DNA from: Clostridiales bacterium Firm_07
GTDB taxonomy: Bacteria; Bacillota; Clostridia; Oscillospirales; CAG-272
Length of the DNA: 64,000 nucleotides
NCBI GenBank assembly: GCA_001604005.1
Contig: LVAM01000005.1
Location: forward strand, 62,001 to 126,000
Direction: 5' to 3'
How positions within the stretch are numbered: the stretch's first letter is position 1; every line of letters starts with the position of its first letter. The notes under the pieces were generated by a model, which had not been told where the DNA came from, searched no databases, and saw only the letters and a program-made list of their open reading frames with translations. Of this stretch, positions 43,765-52,833 are shown piece after piece. The translations under genes were made by a program, and so were the position numbers.

Positions 43765-44940
43765 TCACTCTCCTTTTTCTTCGGAAGGCGGGAAAAACGC
43801 GGCAAGCAGGATCCGCACCGCGCCGACGGCGGCGGTAACGGCAAATCCCGCCGCGGGATTGCTCCACAGGAAGTAGGCTAAAACGAGGATCAGGATAAAC
43901 GACAGACAGGAACGCGCCGCCCCGCCGAGAATGACGCGAAGGCCCGCCAGAACCAGGATAGGCTCCAAAACGAGCGCCACGTTCCGGCACACGGCGGCGA
44001 AAACGCCGTCACCGCCAACAAGGGAGAGAAGCGACGCGATCAGAAAGATCGCGGCACATTCGGTGCTGACGTTGAGCGCGGTGAAACGGAGCGGCAAACG
44101 CGGTACGGAGCGAAATGCCAAAAAGAGCGTCATCAGAACGCGCCAAGCATAAAACGCCGTGACGGTACAAAGCACAAGAAAAAGCGCGGGAGAAATATTG
44201 ATGAGCGTCGCCGCGACGGTTTGCGGCACGAGCGCGGAAAACGGAAAGTCTATACCGGCCTCGGCATACAGCGCGCTTGCCGTTTCAAAAAACGACGCAA
44301 TGGTGTTTTCAATCGCGCCGGTCGCCGCGGCGGGCAGGGCGGAAAAAGACGCGCCGAAGCGAAGGAGCGTGATCGCGCCGGCGATCAGCAGTGCGGCGGC
44401 AAGCGTCCCCGCGCCGATCACGACCGCGGTGGTTTGGGGCAGATATCGGGCAACGGCAAACGCTATGGCGATGGCAAACACAAGCGGCAGGAGCGAGAGC
44501 AGCGCGTGGAAAATATCGCCGGTGAGCAAAAACGCGAGGAGAAACGCCGCAAGCGGCAAGAGCGCAATGAGCGGCAGTTTCTTTTTGTCGCGGTAATGGA
44601 GAAGGAGAAACGCGCCGCACGCACCGCCGAGAAGCAAAGCGAAAAGCGAGGCGGGGAGAAGCAGCGGATTGCCCGCCGGCAGGACGCCCGAAATGCCGTA
44701 GAGAAAAACCGCGGGGATCAAATAAAACAGCATCGCAAAAAGCGAGCGAACGAGCAGATAAAGAAAAACAAGGGACGTGACGCAGAAAAGCAGGGAAACG
44801 CCGTGATTTTCCGCTAACGGTAAGACAAGCAGCGAAAAGAAAAACACGGCGGCGGCAACGCCGGTTCGCGCGGTATCGGGCGGAGCAAGCATATCGATGA
44901 AGTTTGCCCCTTTTTGTTCGGTCGTGATTTGGGGAGTCAT
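43765..44940 (-). CDS. yybS: YybS/DUF2232 membrane protein
   Basis: 391 residues, very hydrophobic, about nine to ten membrane segments starting at residue 25. No catalytic motif. The DUF2232 (YybS) family is normally directly upstream of gdpP in Firmicutes, as here, with a 4-base gap. Its function is unknown; the constant association with gdpP, rplI and dnaB is the main clue. It is the first gene of the operon, with promoter at 44983-45011 and ribosome site AGGAGGGCGG. Confidence 0.85.
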   Translation of the reverse strand: MTPQITTEQKGANFIDMLAPPDTARTGVAAAVFFFSLLVLPLAENHGVSLLFCVTSLVFLYLLVRSLFAMLFYLIPAVFLYGISGVLPAGNPLLLPASLFALLLGGACGAFLLLHYRDKKKLPLIALLPLAAFLLAFLLTGDIFHALLSLLPLVFAIAIAFAVARYLPQTTAVVIGAGTLAAALLIAGAITLLRFGASFSALPAAATGAIENTIASFFETASALYAEAGIDFPFSALVPQTVAATLINISPALFLVLCTVTAFYAWRVLMTLFLAFRSVPRLPLRFTALNVSTECAAIFLIASLLSLVGGDGVFAAVCRNVALVLEPILVLAGLRVILGGAARSCLSFILILVLAYFLWSNPAAGFAVTAAVGAVRILLAAFFPPSEEKGE

Positions 44941-44982
44941 TTCCGCCCTCCTGAACTCAAATAATAAAAACAGTTATACTGT

Positions 44983-45011
44983 ATTATAACATAAAAGTTG
45001 CGCCTTGTAAA
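44983..45011 (-). promoter_or_regulatory. SigA-type promoter of the yybS-gdpP-rplI-dnaB-tilS-hpt-ftsH operon
   Basis: Minus strand: TTTACA, 17 bases, TATAAT, with TGT before the -10. An ACAGTATAACTGT near-palindrome follows within the start region. No other clear promoter is seen before ftsH. Confidence 0.75.
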
Positions 45012-45114
45012 CACCCAAAGTGCCGAAAACGCGAAATTTACGGCGATTTTTCCGCGCGGTGCCCCCGCGTTTCGCGCAAAAAACAAAAAAATTTGAAAAA
45101 ATCCTCGTTTCCTC

Positions 45115-45143
45115 TTGCAAATAAGGAAAAAATATGCTATACT
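45115..45143 (+). promoter_or_regulatory. SigA-type promoter of the rimP-nusA-infB operon
   Basis: TTGCAA, 17 bases, TATACT, with TGC before the -10. The leader of about 90 bases contains a GC-rich inverted repeat (GGGAGCG ... CGCTCCC) before the rimP ribosome site. Confidence 0.8.
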
Positions 45144-45242
45144 ACTTGCAGTATGGAGATTTCGGAGGGAGCGGGCCGCGCGGTTCGCTCCCCCGTTGTT
45201 TGTCGCACAAACGAGAAAAAGCGACGAAACAAGGAGGAGAAT

Positions 45243-45710
45243 ATGGCTTCTGCCAAAACAGTTTGCGACACGGTCCGCACCGCAATCGAGCCGATCGCGG
45301 CGGGTCTCGGACTTACCCTGTGGGATGTGGAATTCGTCAAAGAGGGCGCGCGGCAGGTCCTGCGCGTTACCATCGACAAAGCAAGCGGCGTTACCATCGA
45401 CGATTGCGAGCAGATGCACCGCGCCATTGATCCCGTTCTTGACGAATTGGATCCCATCGACGTCCCGTATCATCTCGAAGTCAGCTCCCCCGGGGTGGAG
45501 CGCGAATTGCGCACCGACGCGCATATCGACGCGTTTGTCGGAGAGCGCGTAAGCGTGCGGCTTTTTGCCCCCGTGGACGGCAAAAAACGCTTGGAAGGCA
45601 TTTTGCGGGGGCGCGGCGAGAACGGCGAGATTTTGCTTGAAGCGGGAGCGCAAATGCTGACGCTGCCGCGTGCCGGCGTCGCCAAAATACAAACTGTGTT
45701 TGATTTTTAA
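45243..45710 (+). CDS. rimP: Ribosome maturation factor RimP
   Basis: Needed for 30S subunit maturation. 155 residues from the ATG at 45243, after AAGGAGGAGA; a frame from 45093 would begin before the promoter. Family blocks: LGLTLWDVEFVKEGARQVLR, VTIDDCEQMHRAIDPVLDE and YHLEVSSPGVERELR. First gene of the conserved rimP-nusA-ylxR-ylxQ-infB operon. Confidence 0.96.
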   Translation: MASAKTVCDTVRTAIEPIAAGLGLTLWDVEFVKEGARQVLRVTIDKASGVTIDDCEQMHRAIDPVLDELDPIDVPYHLEVSSPGVERELRTDAHIDAFVGERVSVRLFAPVDGKKRLEGILRGRGENGEILLEAGAQMLTLPRAGVAKIQTVFDF

Positions 45711-45739
45711 CCAACTCATCAAGAGGAAAGGATAAAACT

Positions 45740-46780
45740 ATGAGCAAGAAGAGCAACAAGGAATCGGTCGTCAACGCCCTGCAACTGTTGGAGCGTGAAA
45801 AAGGGATCCCGCAGTCGTATATGCTGGAAAAGATCGAAGCGGCACTGGTCTCGGCATATCATAAAGAGTATGGAAACAATGCCGACGTGCGCATCGAATT
45901 TGACGCCGAAAAAGACGACATTCGGGTTTTCCAGCAAAAGACCGTCGTGGAAGAAGTGACCGACGAGGAAAAGGAAATCTCGCTTGCCGACGCGAAAAAG
46001 ATCAGCCGCCGCAACACGCTCGGCAAACTGATCGAGATCCGCGTCGATCCCGAAAACTTCCGCCGTCTTTCCACCGCCGCCGCCAAATCGGTGATCATTC
46101 AGGGTATCCGCGAGGGCGAGCGTATGGTGATGCAGGAAGCGTATGAAAATCAGCGCGACGAGATCCTGACCGCCACGGTGAGCAAAGTGGATCCGGTGAG
46201 CGGCAACGTGGTGCTGGAAACCGGAAACGGCCGCGCGGTGCTCTTGCACAGCGAGCAGATCCCGGGCGAGGATTTCGTTGTGGGCGACCACATCAAAGTT
46301 TTCGTGATGGAAGTCAACAAAGAAGCGCGCGGGCCGCTTGTCACGCTGTCGCGCTGCCACGCGGGACTTGTGCGCCGTCTCTTTGAACTGGAAGTGCCGG
46401 AGATCGCCGACGGCGTGGTTTTGGTAAAAGGCGTTTCGAGAGAAGCGGGCGTGCGCAGCAAAGTTGCCGTTGCCTCCCGCGATGAAAACGTTGATCCCGT
46501 GGGTGCCTGCATCGGCAACCGCGGTATGCGTATTGCCGGTATCGTGGACGAACTGCGCGGAGAAAAGATCGACATTATCCCGTACAGCGACGTTCCGGAA
46601 GAGTATGTTGCCGCCGCGCTTGCTCCCGCAAGAGTCAACTCGGTGGAGATGACGGGCGAGCGCGCCTGCCGCGTTTTGGTCGATCCCGATCAACTTTCTC
46701 TTGCCATCGGCAGAGAGGGACTCAACGCGCGTCTTGCCGCGCGTCTGACGGGCTACAAAATCGACATTAAGGCCGAATAA
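45740..46780 (+). CDS. nusA: Transcription termination/antitermination factor NusA
   Basis: 346 residues, the short Gram-positive form without C-terminal acidic repeats. N-terminal RNA-polymerase-binding domain (about 1-125), S1 domain (about 130-200), and two KH domains with the block GACIGNRGMRIAGIVDELRGEKIDIIPY cut here to its core GNRGMRI, and LAIGREGLNARLAARLTG. ATG at 45740 follows AAGAGGAAAGGA. It is in its usual place between rimP and ylxR. Confidence 0.96.
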   Translation: MSKKSNKESVVNALQLLEREKGIPQSYMLEKIEAALVSAYHKEYGNNADVRIEFDAEKDDIRVFQQKTVVEEVTDEEKEISLADAKKISRRNTLGKLIEIRVDPENFRRLSTAAAKSVIIQGIREGERMVMQEAYENQRDEILTATVSKVDPVSGNVVLETGNGRAVLLHSEQIPGEDFVVGDHIKVFVMEVNKEARGPLVTLSRCHAGLVRRLFELEVPEIADGVVLVKGVSREAGVRSKVAVASRDENVDPVGACIGNRGMRIAGIVDELRGEKIDIIPYSDVPEEYVAAALAPARVNSVEMTGERACRVLVDPDQLSLAIGREGLNARLAARLTGYKIDIKAE

Positions 46781-46800
46781 GTGCCCAAACGGTATTGAAA

Positions 46801-47076
46801 ATGGAGCAAAAAAAGAAAAAGATCCCCGAGCGGCAGTGCCTTGGTTGCGGCGTGCACAGACCGAAGAGCGAAATGCTCCGCGTGGTGCGTGCTCCCGACG
46901 GTGAAGTGTCGCTTGATTTCACCGGCAAAAAATCCGGTCGCGGCGCCTATATCTGCCCGGACGTTGCGTGTTTTCGCAAGGCGCGCCGCGCCCGTCGCTT
47001 ATCCGGAGCGCTGGAATGCGAGGTCCCGGAGAGCGTCTGGGACGCGATGGAGGCGGAAATTGAGCGACGCGGATAA
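46801..47076 (+). CDS. ylxR: YlxR-family RNA-binding protein
   Basis: 91 residues. Characteristic RQCLGCGVHRPKSEMLRVVR start and RGAYICPDVACFRKARR core with Cys residues. The family is a small RNA-binding protein between nusA and infB; in Bacillus-group species RnpM (YlxR) binds RNase P RNA. The ATG at 46801 is taken; a TTG two codons earlier is possible. Ribosome site is weak, so translation may be coupled to nusA. Confidence 0.9.
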   Translation: MEQKKKKIPERQCLGCGVHRPKSEMLRVVRAPDGEVSLDFTGKKSGRGAYICPDVACFRKARRARRLSGALECEVPESVWDAMEAEIERRG

Positions 47077-47407
47077 AACCGAAAAGATTTTGGGTTATCT
47101 CGGCCTTGCCGCCAAGGCAGGCAAGGCGATCGCGGGCGTTCCTCTTATCCGTGCCGCGCTCTCGCGCGGGCGCGGCGACAAGCCGCTCCTCATCGTGCGC
47201 GCCGCGGACAGCGCCGAAAACTCGACCGTGCGCGTCGAGAATTGCGCCGCGTTTTACGGCGTGCCGCTGCTCGTCGTAGAGGCAAGCACGGAGCGGCTCG
47301 CAAGGGCGGTGGGAAAGCGAAACGCCGCCGTGGCGGCGGTCGGTGTGTGCGACGAACATCTCGCAAAAGCGATCCTGCAACTGCAAAAAACGGACATTTC
47401 AATCTGA
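47060..47407 (+). CDS. ylxQ: YlxQ-family L7Ae-like ribosomal protein
   Basis: 115 residues if started at the TTG at 47060, which is preceded by GGAGG at the right distance and overlaps the end of ylxR by 17 bases. The L7Ae/L30e RNA-binding fold is indicated by EKILGYLGLAAKAGKAIAG, PLLIVRAADSAENS and the C-terminal VGVCDEHLAKAI. It is the standard gene between ylxR and infB. The TTG start is inferred; no ATG or GTG upstream fits. Confidence 0.85.
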   Translation: MSDADKTEKILGYLGLAAKAGKAIAGVPLIRAALSRGRGDKPLLIVRAADSAENSTVRVENCAAFYGVPLLVVEASTERLARAVGKRNAAVAAVGVCDEHLAKAILQLQKTDISI

Positions 47408-47412
47408 TAAAA

Positions 47413-47437
47413 GGAAAATCCCGACGGCGGGATTTTC
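47413..47437 (+). promoter_or_regulatory. Intra-operon hairpin between ylxQ and infB
   Basis: GAAAATCCCG-ACGG-CGGGATTTTC, a 10-bp stem. The T run is inside the stem and short, so it may be a weak terminator or an mRNA processing element before infB. Confidence 0.5.
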
Positions 47438-47498
47438 AGCGGTAAAGAACAATCATTTGTAGCGCGTTCCGTCGGACTCGGAGCGCGAGGGAGGAAAT

Positions 47499-50222
47499 AT
47501 GGCATATAAAATCAATCAACTCGCAAAGGATTTCGGCATCAAGAGCAAAGAGATCACCGAACTGATGACGGCGCACGGCTTTGAGTGCAAAACCACGCAA
47601 AAGGCGTTGGAGCCGGTCGAATTCGACGTTGTTTTTGAAACTCTGACGCGGAAAGCACAGATCAAAAACATCGACGATTATCTCTTCGGGGATACCTATA
47701 TCCCGACCAAAGCGCCCGAAAAGGCGGCAAAAGCGCCCAAAAAGGCGGAAAAAGGGCCGGAGAAGGTCGAAACCCCCGTTGCCGAAACCGCGCCTGCCGT
47801 TAAAGAGTCGGCGGCGCAAAAGGAGGTCGCTTCCGCACCGGTTTCTCCCGCCCCCGCGGCAAAAGCGACGCCCGAACCCGAAAAGAGCGCAAGCGAGGCG
47901 AAGTCCGCGCCCGCCGCTCCCGCGCGCCCCGCGCCCCGCACGTATAATATTCCGCAAAATCTGCGCGCAACGATGCAGCGCCCCGCCGCTCCCACCACGG
48001 GCGCGACGCAAAACCGTGCGCCTTCCTCTTTCGCACCGCGCACCGCGCCGATGGGCGATCGCCCGCCGCGCGCGCCGTTTGACCGCGCGGGTGCTTTCGG
48101 CGGCGCACGCCCCGCGCCTTCCGCGCCCCAGCGTTCGCAGCGCCCGCAAAATAAAGGAAACGGCGGTTTCCGCGACAAGGACGAGGGGGGCGGACGCATT
48201 CCGCGCGAACATTTCCAAGTGCAGGCGATCGTGCGCGGTCAGACGCCCAAAGGCGTCAGCGCGCAAAAAACGCGCGGCACGCGTATCGTCGATATGCGCG
48301 GATCAAGTGTGGATCTTTCCAAATACGACGAGCGCCTTGACAGTTTCGTGCCCGACGCCGTGCGCGACGCGCGCGGCGGCAACCAACGCTTCAAAAAACA
48401 GCAGGTCGGCACGCACGCGATGACCTCCGGCAAGCGCGGAAAGGGGCAAAAATCCGCCGCGCCCGCTACCAAACAGGCGTCGCGCGTCACGCTTCCCGAT
48501 GAGATCACGGTGGGCGAACTTGCCTCCCGTATGAAAATATCCCCCGCAACGGTCGTCAAAAAACTGATGGAGATCGGTATGATGGCGACGATGAACCAAA
48601 CCATCGATTATGATACCGCGTATCTCATCGCCTCCGAACTCGGCGTGGAAGCCACGCACGAGGTGGTGGTCAGCATCGAGGATAAACTCTTCGAGGCGAC
48701 CGAGGACAGCGCGGAAGAATTGGAAGAACGCGCGCCCGTCGTGTGCGTGATGGGTCACGTCGACCACGGCAAGACCTCGCTGCTCGACGCCATTCGTCAC
48801 ACGCACGTGACCTCGGGCGAAGCGGGCGGCATCACCCAGCATATCGGCGCTTACCGCGTCAAAATCAAGGGGCGTGACATTACCTTCCTTGACACCCCCG
48901 GCCACGAAGCGTTTACCGCGATGCGTGCCCGCGGCGCGCAAGCCACCGACATTGCGATCCTGGTCGTGGCGGCGGACGACGGTATTATGCCGCAGACCGT
49001 TGAGGCGATCAACCACGCCAAAGCGGCGGGCGTCGATATCATCGTCGCCATCAATAAAATGGATAAACCCACCGCCAATCCCGATCTCGTCAAGCAGTCG
49101 CTGACCAACTACAACCTCGTTCCCGAGGAGTGGGGCGGCGACGTCATCTGCGTGCCGGTCTCGGCGCTGACGGGAATGGGCATCGACGATCTTTTGGAGA
49201 GCGTCTTGCTTGTGGCGGATATGAAAGAATTGAAAGCCAACCCCAACCGCCGCGCGAAAGGTATCATCATCGAATCCAAACTGGATAAAGGTTGCGGTCC
49301 CGTCGCCACCGTGCTGGTGCAAAACGGCACGCTCCGCGCCGGCGATATCGTCATCGCGGGCACGGCGGTCGGTCGTGTGCGCACGATGAAAGACCACACG
49401 GGCAGGCTCGTAAAAGAAGCGGGTCCCTCGGTGCCGGTGGAGATCGTCGGTCTTGCCGAAGTGCCGGAAGCCGGCGACGAATTTGCGGCGGTCGAGGACG
49501 AGAGAATGGCAAGGACCCTTGCCGATCAGCGCCGCGCCACCGCGAAAGAAGAGGGCTTCAAAGCCAACGCGCGCGCCAACCTCAACGATTTGTTTGCGCA
49601 GATCTCGGAGGGCGTCAAGGAACTCAACATCATCGTCAAAGCTGACGTGGCGGGCTCCGCCGAAGCGGTGAAGCAGTCGCTGGAAAAGATCTCCAACGAA
49701 GAAGTGAAAGTCAACGTCATTCACGCGGCGGTGGGCGGTATCATCGAGGGCGACGTGATGCTCGCGGCGGCTTCCAACGCCATCATCGTCGGTTTCAACG
49801 TGCGTCCCGATAAGGCGGCGATGGATTCCGCCGAGCGACAGAAAGTGGACATTCGCACCTACCGCATCATTTACGAGTGCATCGAGGAGATCACCGCCGC
49901 GATGAAAGGTATGCTTGCGCCCAAATTCCGCGAGGCGATCCTCGGACACGCGGAAGTGCGGCAGACCATCCACGTGCCGAACGTCGGTTTTATCGCCGGC
50001 TCTTACGTGCGAGACGGCAAGATCACCCGCGCGTCTCAGATCCGCGTACTGCGCGACGGCGTTGTGATCTTTGAGGATAAGATCGCTTCTTTGCGCCGTT
50101 TCAAGGACGACGTGCGCGAGGTGGCGGACGGTTACGAGTGCGGTATCGCGCTGGAAAGATTCAACGATATCAAAGAGGGCGATATTCTGGAAGCCTTCGT
50201 GATGGAGGAAATTCAGCAATAA
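47499..50222 (+). CDS. infB: Translation initiation factor IF-2
   Basis: 907 residues. N-terminal IF2_N domain (about 1-55), a 250-residue low-complexity linker rich in Ala/Pro/Lys/Arg (about 65-320), a second IF2_N-like subdomain, then the G domain with [15 protein letters not shown] (about 420), DTPGHEAF and NKMD, and C-terminal domains that bind initiator tRNA. ATG follows GAGGGAGGAAAT. The following gene is a Nudix hydrolase, not rbfA. Confidence 0.97.
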   Translation: MAYKINQLAKDFGIKSKEITELMTAHGFECKTTQKALEPVEFDVVFETLTRKAQIKNIDDYLFGDTYIPTKAPEKAAKAPKKAEKGPEKVETPVAETAPAVKESAAQKEVASAPVSPAPAAKATPEPEKSASEAKSAPAAPARPAPRTYNIPQNLRATMQRPAAPTTGATQNRAPSSFAPRTAPMGDRPPRAPFDRAGAFGGARPAPSAPQRSQRPQNKGNGGFRDKDEGGGRIPREHFQVQAIVRGQTPKGVSAQKTRGTRIVDMRGSSVDLSKYDERLDSFVPDAVRDARGGNQRFKKQQVGTHAMTSGKRGKGQKSAAPATKQASRVTLPDEITVGELASRMKISPATVVKKLMEIGMMATMNQTIDYDTAYLIASELGVEATHEVVVSIEDKLFEATEDSAEELEERAPVVCVMGHVDHGKTSLLDAIRHTHVTSGEAGGITQHIGAYRVKIKGRDITFLDTPGHEAFTAMRARGAQATDIAILVVAADDGIMPQTVEAINHAKAAGVDIIVAINKMDKPTANPDLVKQSLTNYNLVPEEWGGDVICVPVSALTGMGIDDLLESVLLVADMKELKANPNRRAKGIIIESKLDKGCGPVATVLVQNGTLRAGDIVIAGTAVGRVRTMKDHTGRLVKEAGPSVPVEIVGLAEVPEAGDEFAAVEDERMARTLADQRRATAKEEGFKANARANLNDLFAQISEGVKELNIIVKADVAGSAEAVKQSLEKISNEEVKVNVIHAAVGGIIEGDVMLAAASNAIIVGFNVRPDKAAMDSAERQKVDIRTYRIIYECIEEITAAMKGMLAPKFREAILGHAEVRQTIHVPNVGFIAGSYVRDGKITRASQIRVLRDGVVIFEDKIASLRRFKDDVREVADGYECGIALERFNDIKEGDILEAFVMEEIQQ

Positions 50223-50250
50223 AGATTGCAATTTCCGAAAGGAGGTTTCA

Positions 50251-50676
50251 ATGGTCTGGGAAAAATCTTGCGGTGCGTTGGTTTTGCGCCGCGAAGGCGA
50301 CAAATACTATGTGTTGATGATCCGCCACAAGCAAAAGGGCAATCGCTCTTTTCCGAAAGGACATATGGAAGAGGGCGAGAGCGAATACACGACGGCGCTG
50401 CGCGAGGTGATGGAAGAGACCTCTTCCCGCGTGGCGATCGTTTCGGATTTTCGCGCGACGGTGGAATACAGCCCCTCGCCGGGCGTGATGAAAGAGGTCG
50501 TATATTTTCTCGCGTTTACCACCGATCCGACCATTCGCCCGCGTGAGGGCGAGATCGCCGAGGTGGAGTGGATCCCGCTGGAAGAGGCAGAAGCGAGCCT
50601 TGCGCACGAAAACGACAAAACGGTATTTCGTGCGGCAATGGAGCGTATGCAGCGAATGACTTGCGCGATCAAATAA
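50251..50676 (+). CDS. Nudix hydrolase
   Basis: 141 residues; ATG after AAAGGAGGTTTC. The Nudix box is GHMEEGESEYTTALREVMEE, matching GX5EX7REUXEE, but the position after it, usually T/A then G, reads TS, so the final Gly is Ser. The start KSCGALVLRREGDKYYVLMI and PKGHMEEGE are typical of diadenosine-tetraphosphate-type Nudix enzymes of Firmicutes. Substrate unproven. It follows infB by 28 bases and may be cotranscribed with it. Confidence 0.88.
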   Translation: MVWEKSCGALVLRREGDKYYVLMIRHKQKGNRSFPKGHMEEGESEYTTALREVMEETSSRVAIVSDFRATVEYSPSPGVMKEVVYFLAFTTDPTIRPREGEIAEVEWIPLEEAEASLAHENDKTVFRAAMERMQRMTCAIK

Positions 50677-50705
50677 AAAAGCCGTTTTTGCGGCGGGAGG
50701 AAAGA

Positions 50706-50840
50706 ATGAAAGAGCGTTATCAAAAACCGTCAGCCCTGATTCTCCCCTTGTTTTCCGTCGATGTGATCGCCACGTCGCCGGGCGGGGGAAGCAGCGTGAC
50801 GCCGAATCCGGACCCCGCGCTGCCGGATATCGACTGGTAA
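50706..50840 (+). CDS. Small peptide of the 'KP…DVIATS' type (44 residues)
   Basis: ATG at 50706 follows GGGAGGAAAG, a strong site. The product starts MKERYQKPSALILPLFSVDV and continues IATSPGGG, then a Pro/Asp-rich end with DPALPDIDW. This layout (basic start, KP, a hydrophobic stretch, D[VI]I.TS, Gly-rich turn and acidic tail) recurs in unannotated clostridial small proteins, by my recollection; I cannot name a family. It could be a secreted or modified peptide precursor, or a cytoplasmic protein. No modification or export genes are beside it. It lies 64 bases before the LRR lipoprotein gene. Confidence 0.65.
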   Translation: MKERYQKPSALILPLFSVDVIATSPGGGSSVTPNPDPALPDIDW

Positions 50841-50904
50841 AAACCAAACGCGAAATGTTTTCAAAGATCCGACAGCACCGCATTTTTCGGAAAGGAGAAA
50901 ACAG

Positions 50905-51588
50905 ATGAAACGCAGATTGCAAAAGATTTTGATTTTATGCCTTGCCGTGTGTTTGACGGCGTTTGCCTTTGCCGCGTGTAAAGAAAAAACCGACACGCCG
51001 CCCGTCAACAACAACGTGAGCGACGCGTCAAACGGCAACACGCCGCCCGTTTCGCCGCCCGCCTATACGCAAAATCTCACCTACGTGCTGAACGGCGAAG
51101 GGACGGGATATATCGTCAGCAAAGGCAGCGTGGCGGGAGGCGATATCGTCATTCCGTCCGAATATGCCGGTTTGCCGATCGTGGGCATCGGCTCGTTTAC
51201 GCAATGCGATCCCACAAGCGTAACGATCCCGGCGAGCGTAAGGAGCATCGAGGCAAACGCGTTTTACGGCTGCACACACCTGCGCACGGTCACTTTTGCC
51301 GAGGGCAGTCAGCTTGCCGGTATCGGCAACGCCGCGTTTATGTATTGCATAGACCTTGCAGAGATCGTGATCCCGTCGGGCGTGACAAGCATCGGCAGGA
51401 AGGCGTTTGCGGGCGATCACCACGTCAAAATGACGCTTGCCGACGTCACTTTCGCAAACACCGCGGGGTGGTATCGGAGCAACACGGAAAATGCCGCCGA
51501 GGGTGAGGATGCCGACGTTTCGGATCCCGCCGTCAACGCAAATAATTTGAAAGAAAATTATACCGAACAATATTGGTATCGGCGATAA
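50905..51588 (+). CDS. LRR (BspA-like) lipoprotein
   Basis: 227 residues; AAAGGAG before the ATG. Lipoprotein signal with AFAAC (Cys25). A Pro/Asn/Ser linker (about 30-55) is followed by several LRR_5-type repeats: VTIPASVRSIEANAFYGC, EIVIPSGVTSIGRKAFAG and VTFANTAGWYRSNTE. The last 35 residues (ADV.DPAVNANNLKENYTE, then QYWYRR) form a conserved tail. Such proteins are surface-exposed in gut Clostridia and may bind host or microbial partners. A decayed copy of the tail lies at 1768-1902. Terminator at 51614. Confidence 0.82.
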   Translation: MKRRLQKILILCLAVCLTAFAFAACKEKTDTPPVNNNVSDASNGNTPPVSPPAYTQNLTYVLNGEGTGYIVSKGSVAGGDIVIPSEYAGLPIVGIGSFTQCDPTSVTIPASVRSIEANAFYGCTHLRTVTFAEGSQLAGIGNAAFMYCIDLAEIVIPSGVTSIGRKAFAGDHHVKMTLADVTFANTAGWYRSNTENAAEGEDADVSDPAVNANNLKENYTEQYWYRR

Positions 51589-51613
51589 TGATCGCGCGAT
51601 TTTGTATCAAAAG

Positions 51614-51643
51614 AAAAAAGCACACCATATGGTGTGCTTTTTT
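51614..51643. terminator. Bidirectional terminator between the LRR gene and asd
   Basis: A perfect 30-base palindrome: AAAAAAGCACACCAT and its complement. It lies between the two convergent stops. Confidence 0.93.
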
Positions 51644-51669
51644 CATATTTTGCCTTGCGTTTCGACGCG

Positions 51670-52752
51670 TCAGATCTCGTCGAAATAGCCCTCTTTTTCC
51701 AGCAATTCGGCGATGAGCACCGCGCCGCCCGCCGCGCCGCGGAGCGTGTTGTGCGACAGCCCCACGAACTTCCAGTCAAAGAGCGTGTCTTCGCGCAGTC
51801 TGCCCACCGTCACGCCCATACCGCCGTAAATATCGCGGTCAAGCGCCGCCTGCGGGCGGTTGTCTTCCTCAAAATAGGTGACGAATTGCGCGGGCGCGTG
51901 GGGGAGTTTCAGCGCCTGCGGCTTGCCCGAAAAGTTTTTCCAGGCGTCAAGGATCTGCTCTTTGGTGGGCTTTTTGCGGAACTTGACAAACACCGCCGCC
52001 GTGTGACCGTCCGTCACCGGCACGCGGATGCATTGCGTGGTGATGACCGGTTCTTTGGCTTTCACGATCTCGCCGTTTTCCACTTTGCCCCAAACGCGCA
52101 ACGGCTCCTGTTCGCTCTTTTCTTCCTCGCCGCCGATAAAGGGGATCACGTTGTCGATCATTTCGGGCCATTCGCGGAAGGTTTTGCCCGCGCCCGAGAT
52201 CGCCTGATAGGTGGTGGCGACCACTTCGTAAGGTTCAAATTGAAGCAGGGGCGTCAGCGCAGGAACGTACGATTGAATGGAGCAATTCGGCTTGACGGCG
52301 ATAAAGCCGCGCTTGGTGCCGAGCCGCTTTCTTTGCGCCGCGATCACGGCAAGATGCGCGTCGTTGATCTCCGGGATCACCATCGGCACGTCGGGCGTCC
52401 AACGGTGCGCGGAGTTGTTGGAAACAACGGGGATCTCGGCGCGCGCGTAGGCTTCTTCCAGGGCGCGGATCTCCTCTTTTTTCATATTGACGGCGCAGAA
52501 AACCACGCTGCATTTTTCTTTCATCGCCGCGATATCGGCGGCGTCGATCACCACCATATCGGCAAACTGTTCCGGCATCGGCGTTTGCAGTTTCCAGCGC
52601 GATCCCACCGCTTCTTTATAGGTTTTTCCGGCAGAATTGGCGGAGGCGGCAAGCGCGGTCACTTCAAAATACGGATGGTCCGAAAGCAGTGTGAGAAATC
52701 TCTGCCCCACCATACCCGTCGCGCCGATCACGCCTACTTTCCGTTTCGTCAT
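51670..52752 (-). CDS. asd: Aspartate-semialdehyde dehydrogenase
   Basis: Reduces aspartyl phosphate to aspartate semialdehyde for lysine/diaminopimelate, threonine and methionine synthesis. 360 residues. NADP turn [11 protein letters not shown] (about 7-17). The active-site block is VKPNCSIQ with the catalytic Cys157, and the general-base His block lies in the C-terminal half. It is the archaeal/fungal-type branch, common in Clostridia, rather than the E. coli branch. Promoter at 52787-52815. Confidence 0.93.
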   Translation of the reverse strand: MTKRKVGVIGATGMVGQRFLTLLSDHPYFEVTALAASANSAGKTYKEAVGSRWKLQTPMPEQFADMVVIDAADIAAMKEKCSVVFCAVNMKKEEIRALEEAYARAEIPVVSNNSAHRWTPDVPMVIPEINDAHLAVIAAQRKRLGTKRGFIAVKPNCSIQSYVPALTPLLQFEPYEVVATTYQAISGAGKTFREWPEMIDNVIPFIGGEEEKSEQEPLRVWGKVENGEIVKAKEPVITTQCIRVPVTDGHTAAVFVKFRKKPTKEQILDAWKNFSGKPQALKLPHAPAQFVTYFEEDNRPQAALDRDIYGGMGVTVGRLREDTLFDWKFVGLSHNTLRGAAGGAVLIAELLEKEGYFDEI

Positions 52753-52786
52753 TCAAAACACCTCGTTTTCAAGAAGAATTGAGCAT

Positions 52787-52815
52787 ATTTTATCATAAGA
52801 TCATACTAAAATCAA
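52787..52815 (-). promoter_or_regulatory. SigA-type promoter for asd
   Basis: Minus strand: TTGATT, 17 bases, TAAAAT, with TGA before the -10. The leader is about 30 bases; no riboswitch fits. Confidence 0.7.
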
Positions 52816-52833
52816 GGGATTTGCGCAATTTTT

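Noticed and set aside
41553-43838. 761-codon plus-strand frame opposite gdpP and rplI
   Set aside because: Antisense shadow of gdpP; composition rich in His/Arg/Val and no family motif.
48303-50303. 666-codon minus-strand frame opposite infB
   Set aside because: Antisense shadow of infB; the GTPase motifs on the plus strand settle the coding strand.
52753-52833. Lysine or other riboswitch before asd
   Set aside because: The leader from the mapped promoter to the start is only about 30 bases, too short for a riboswitch.
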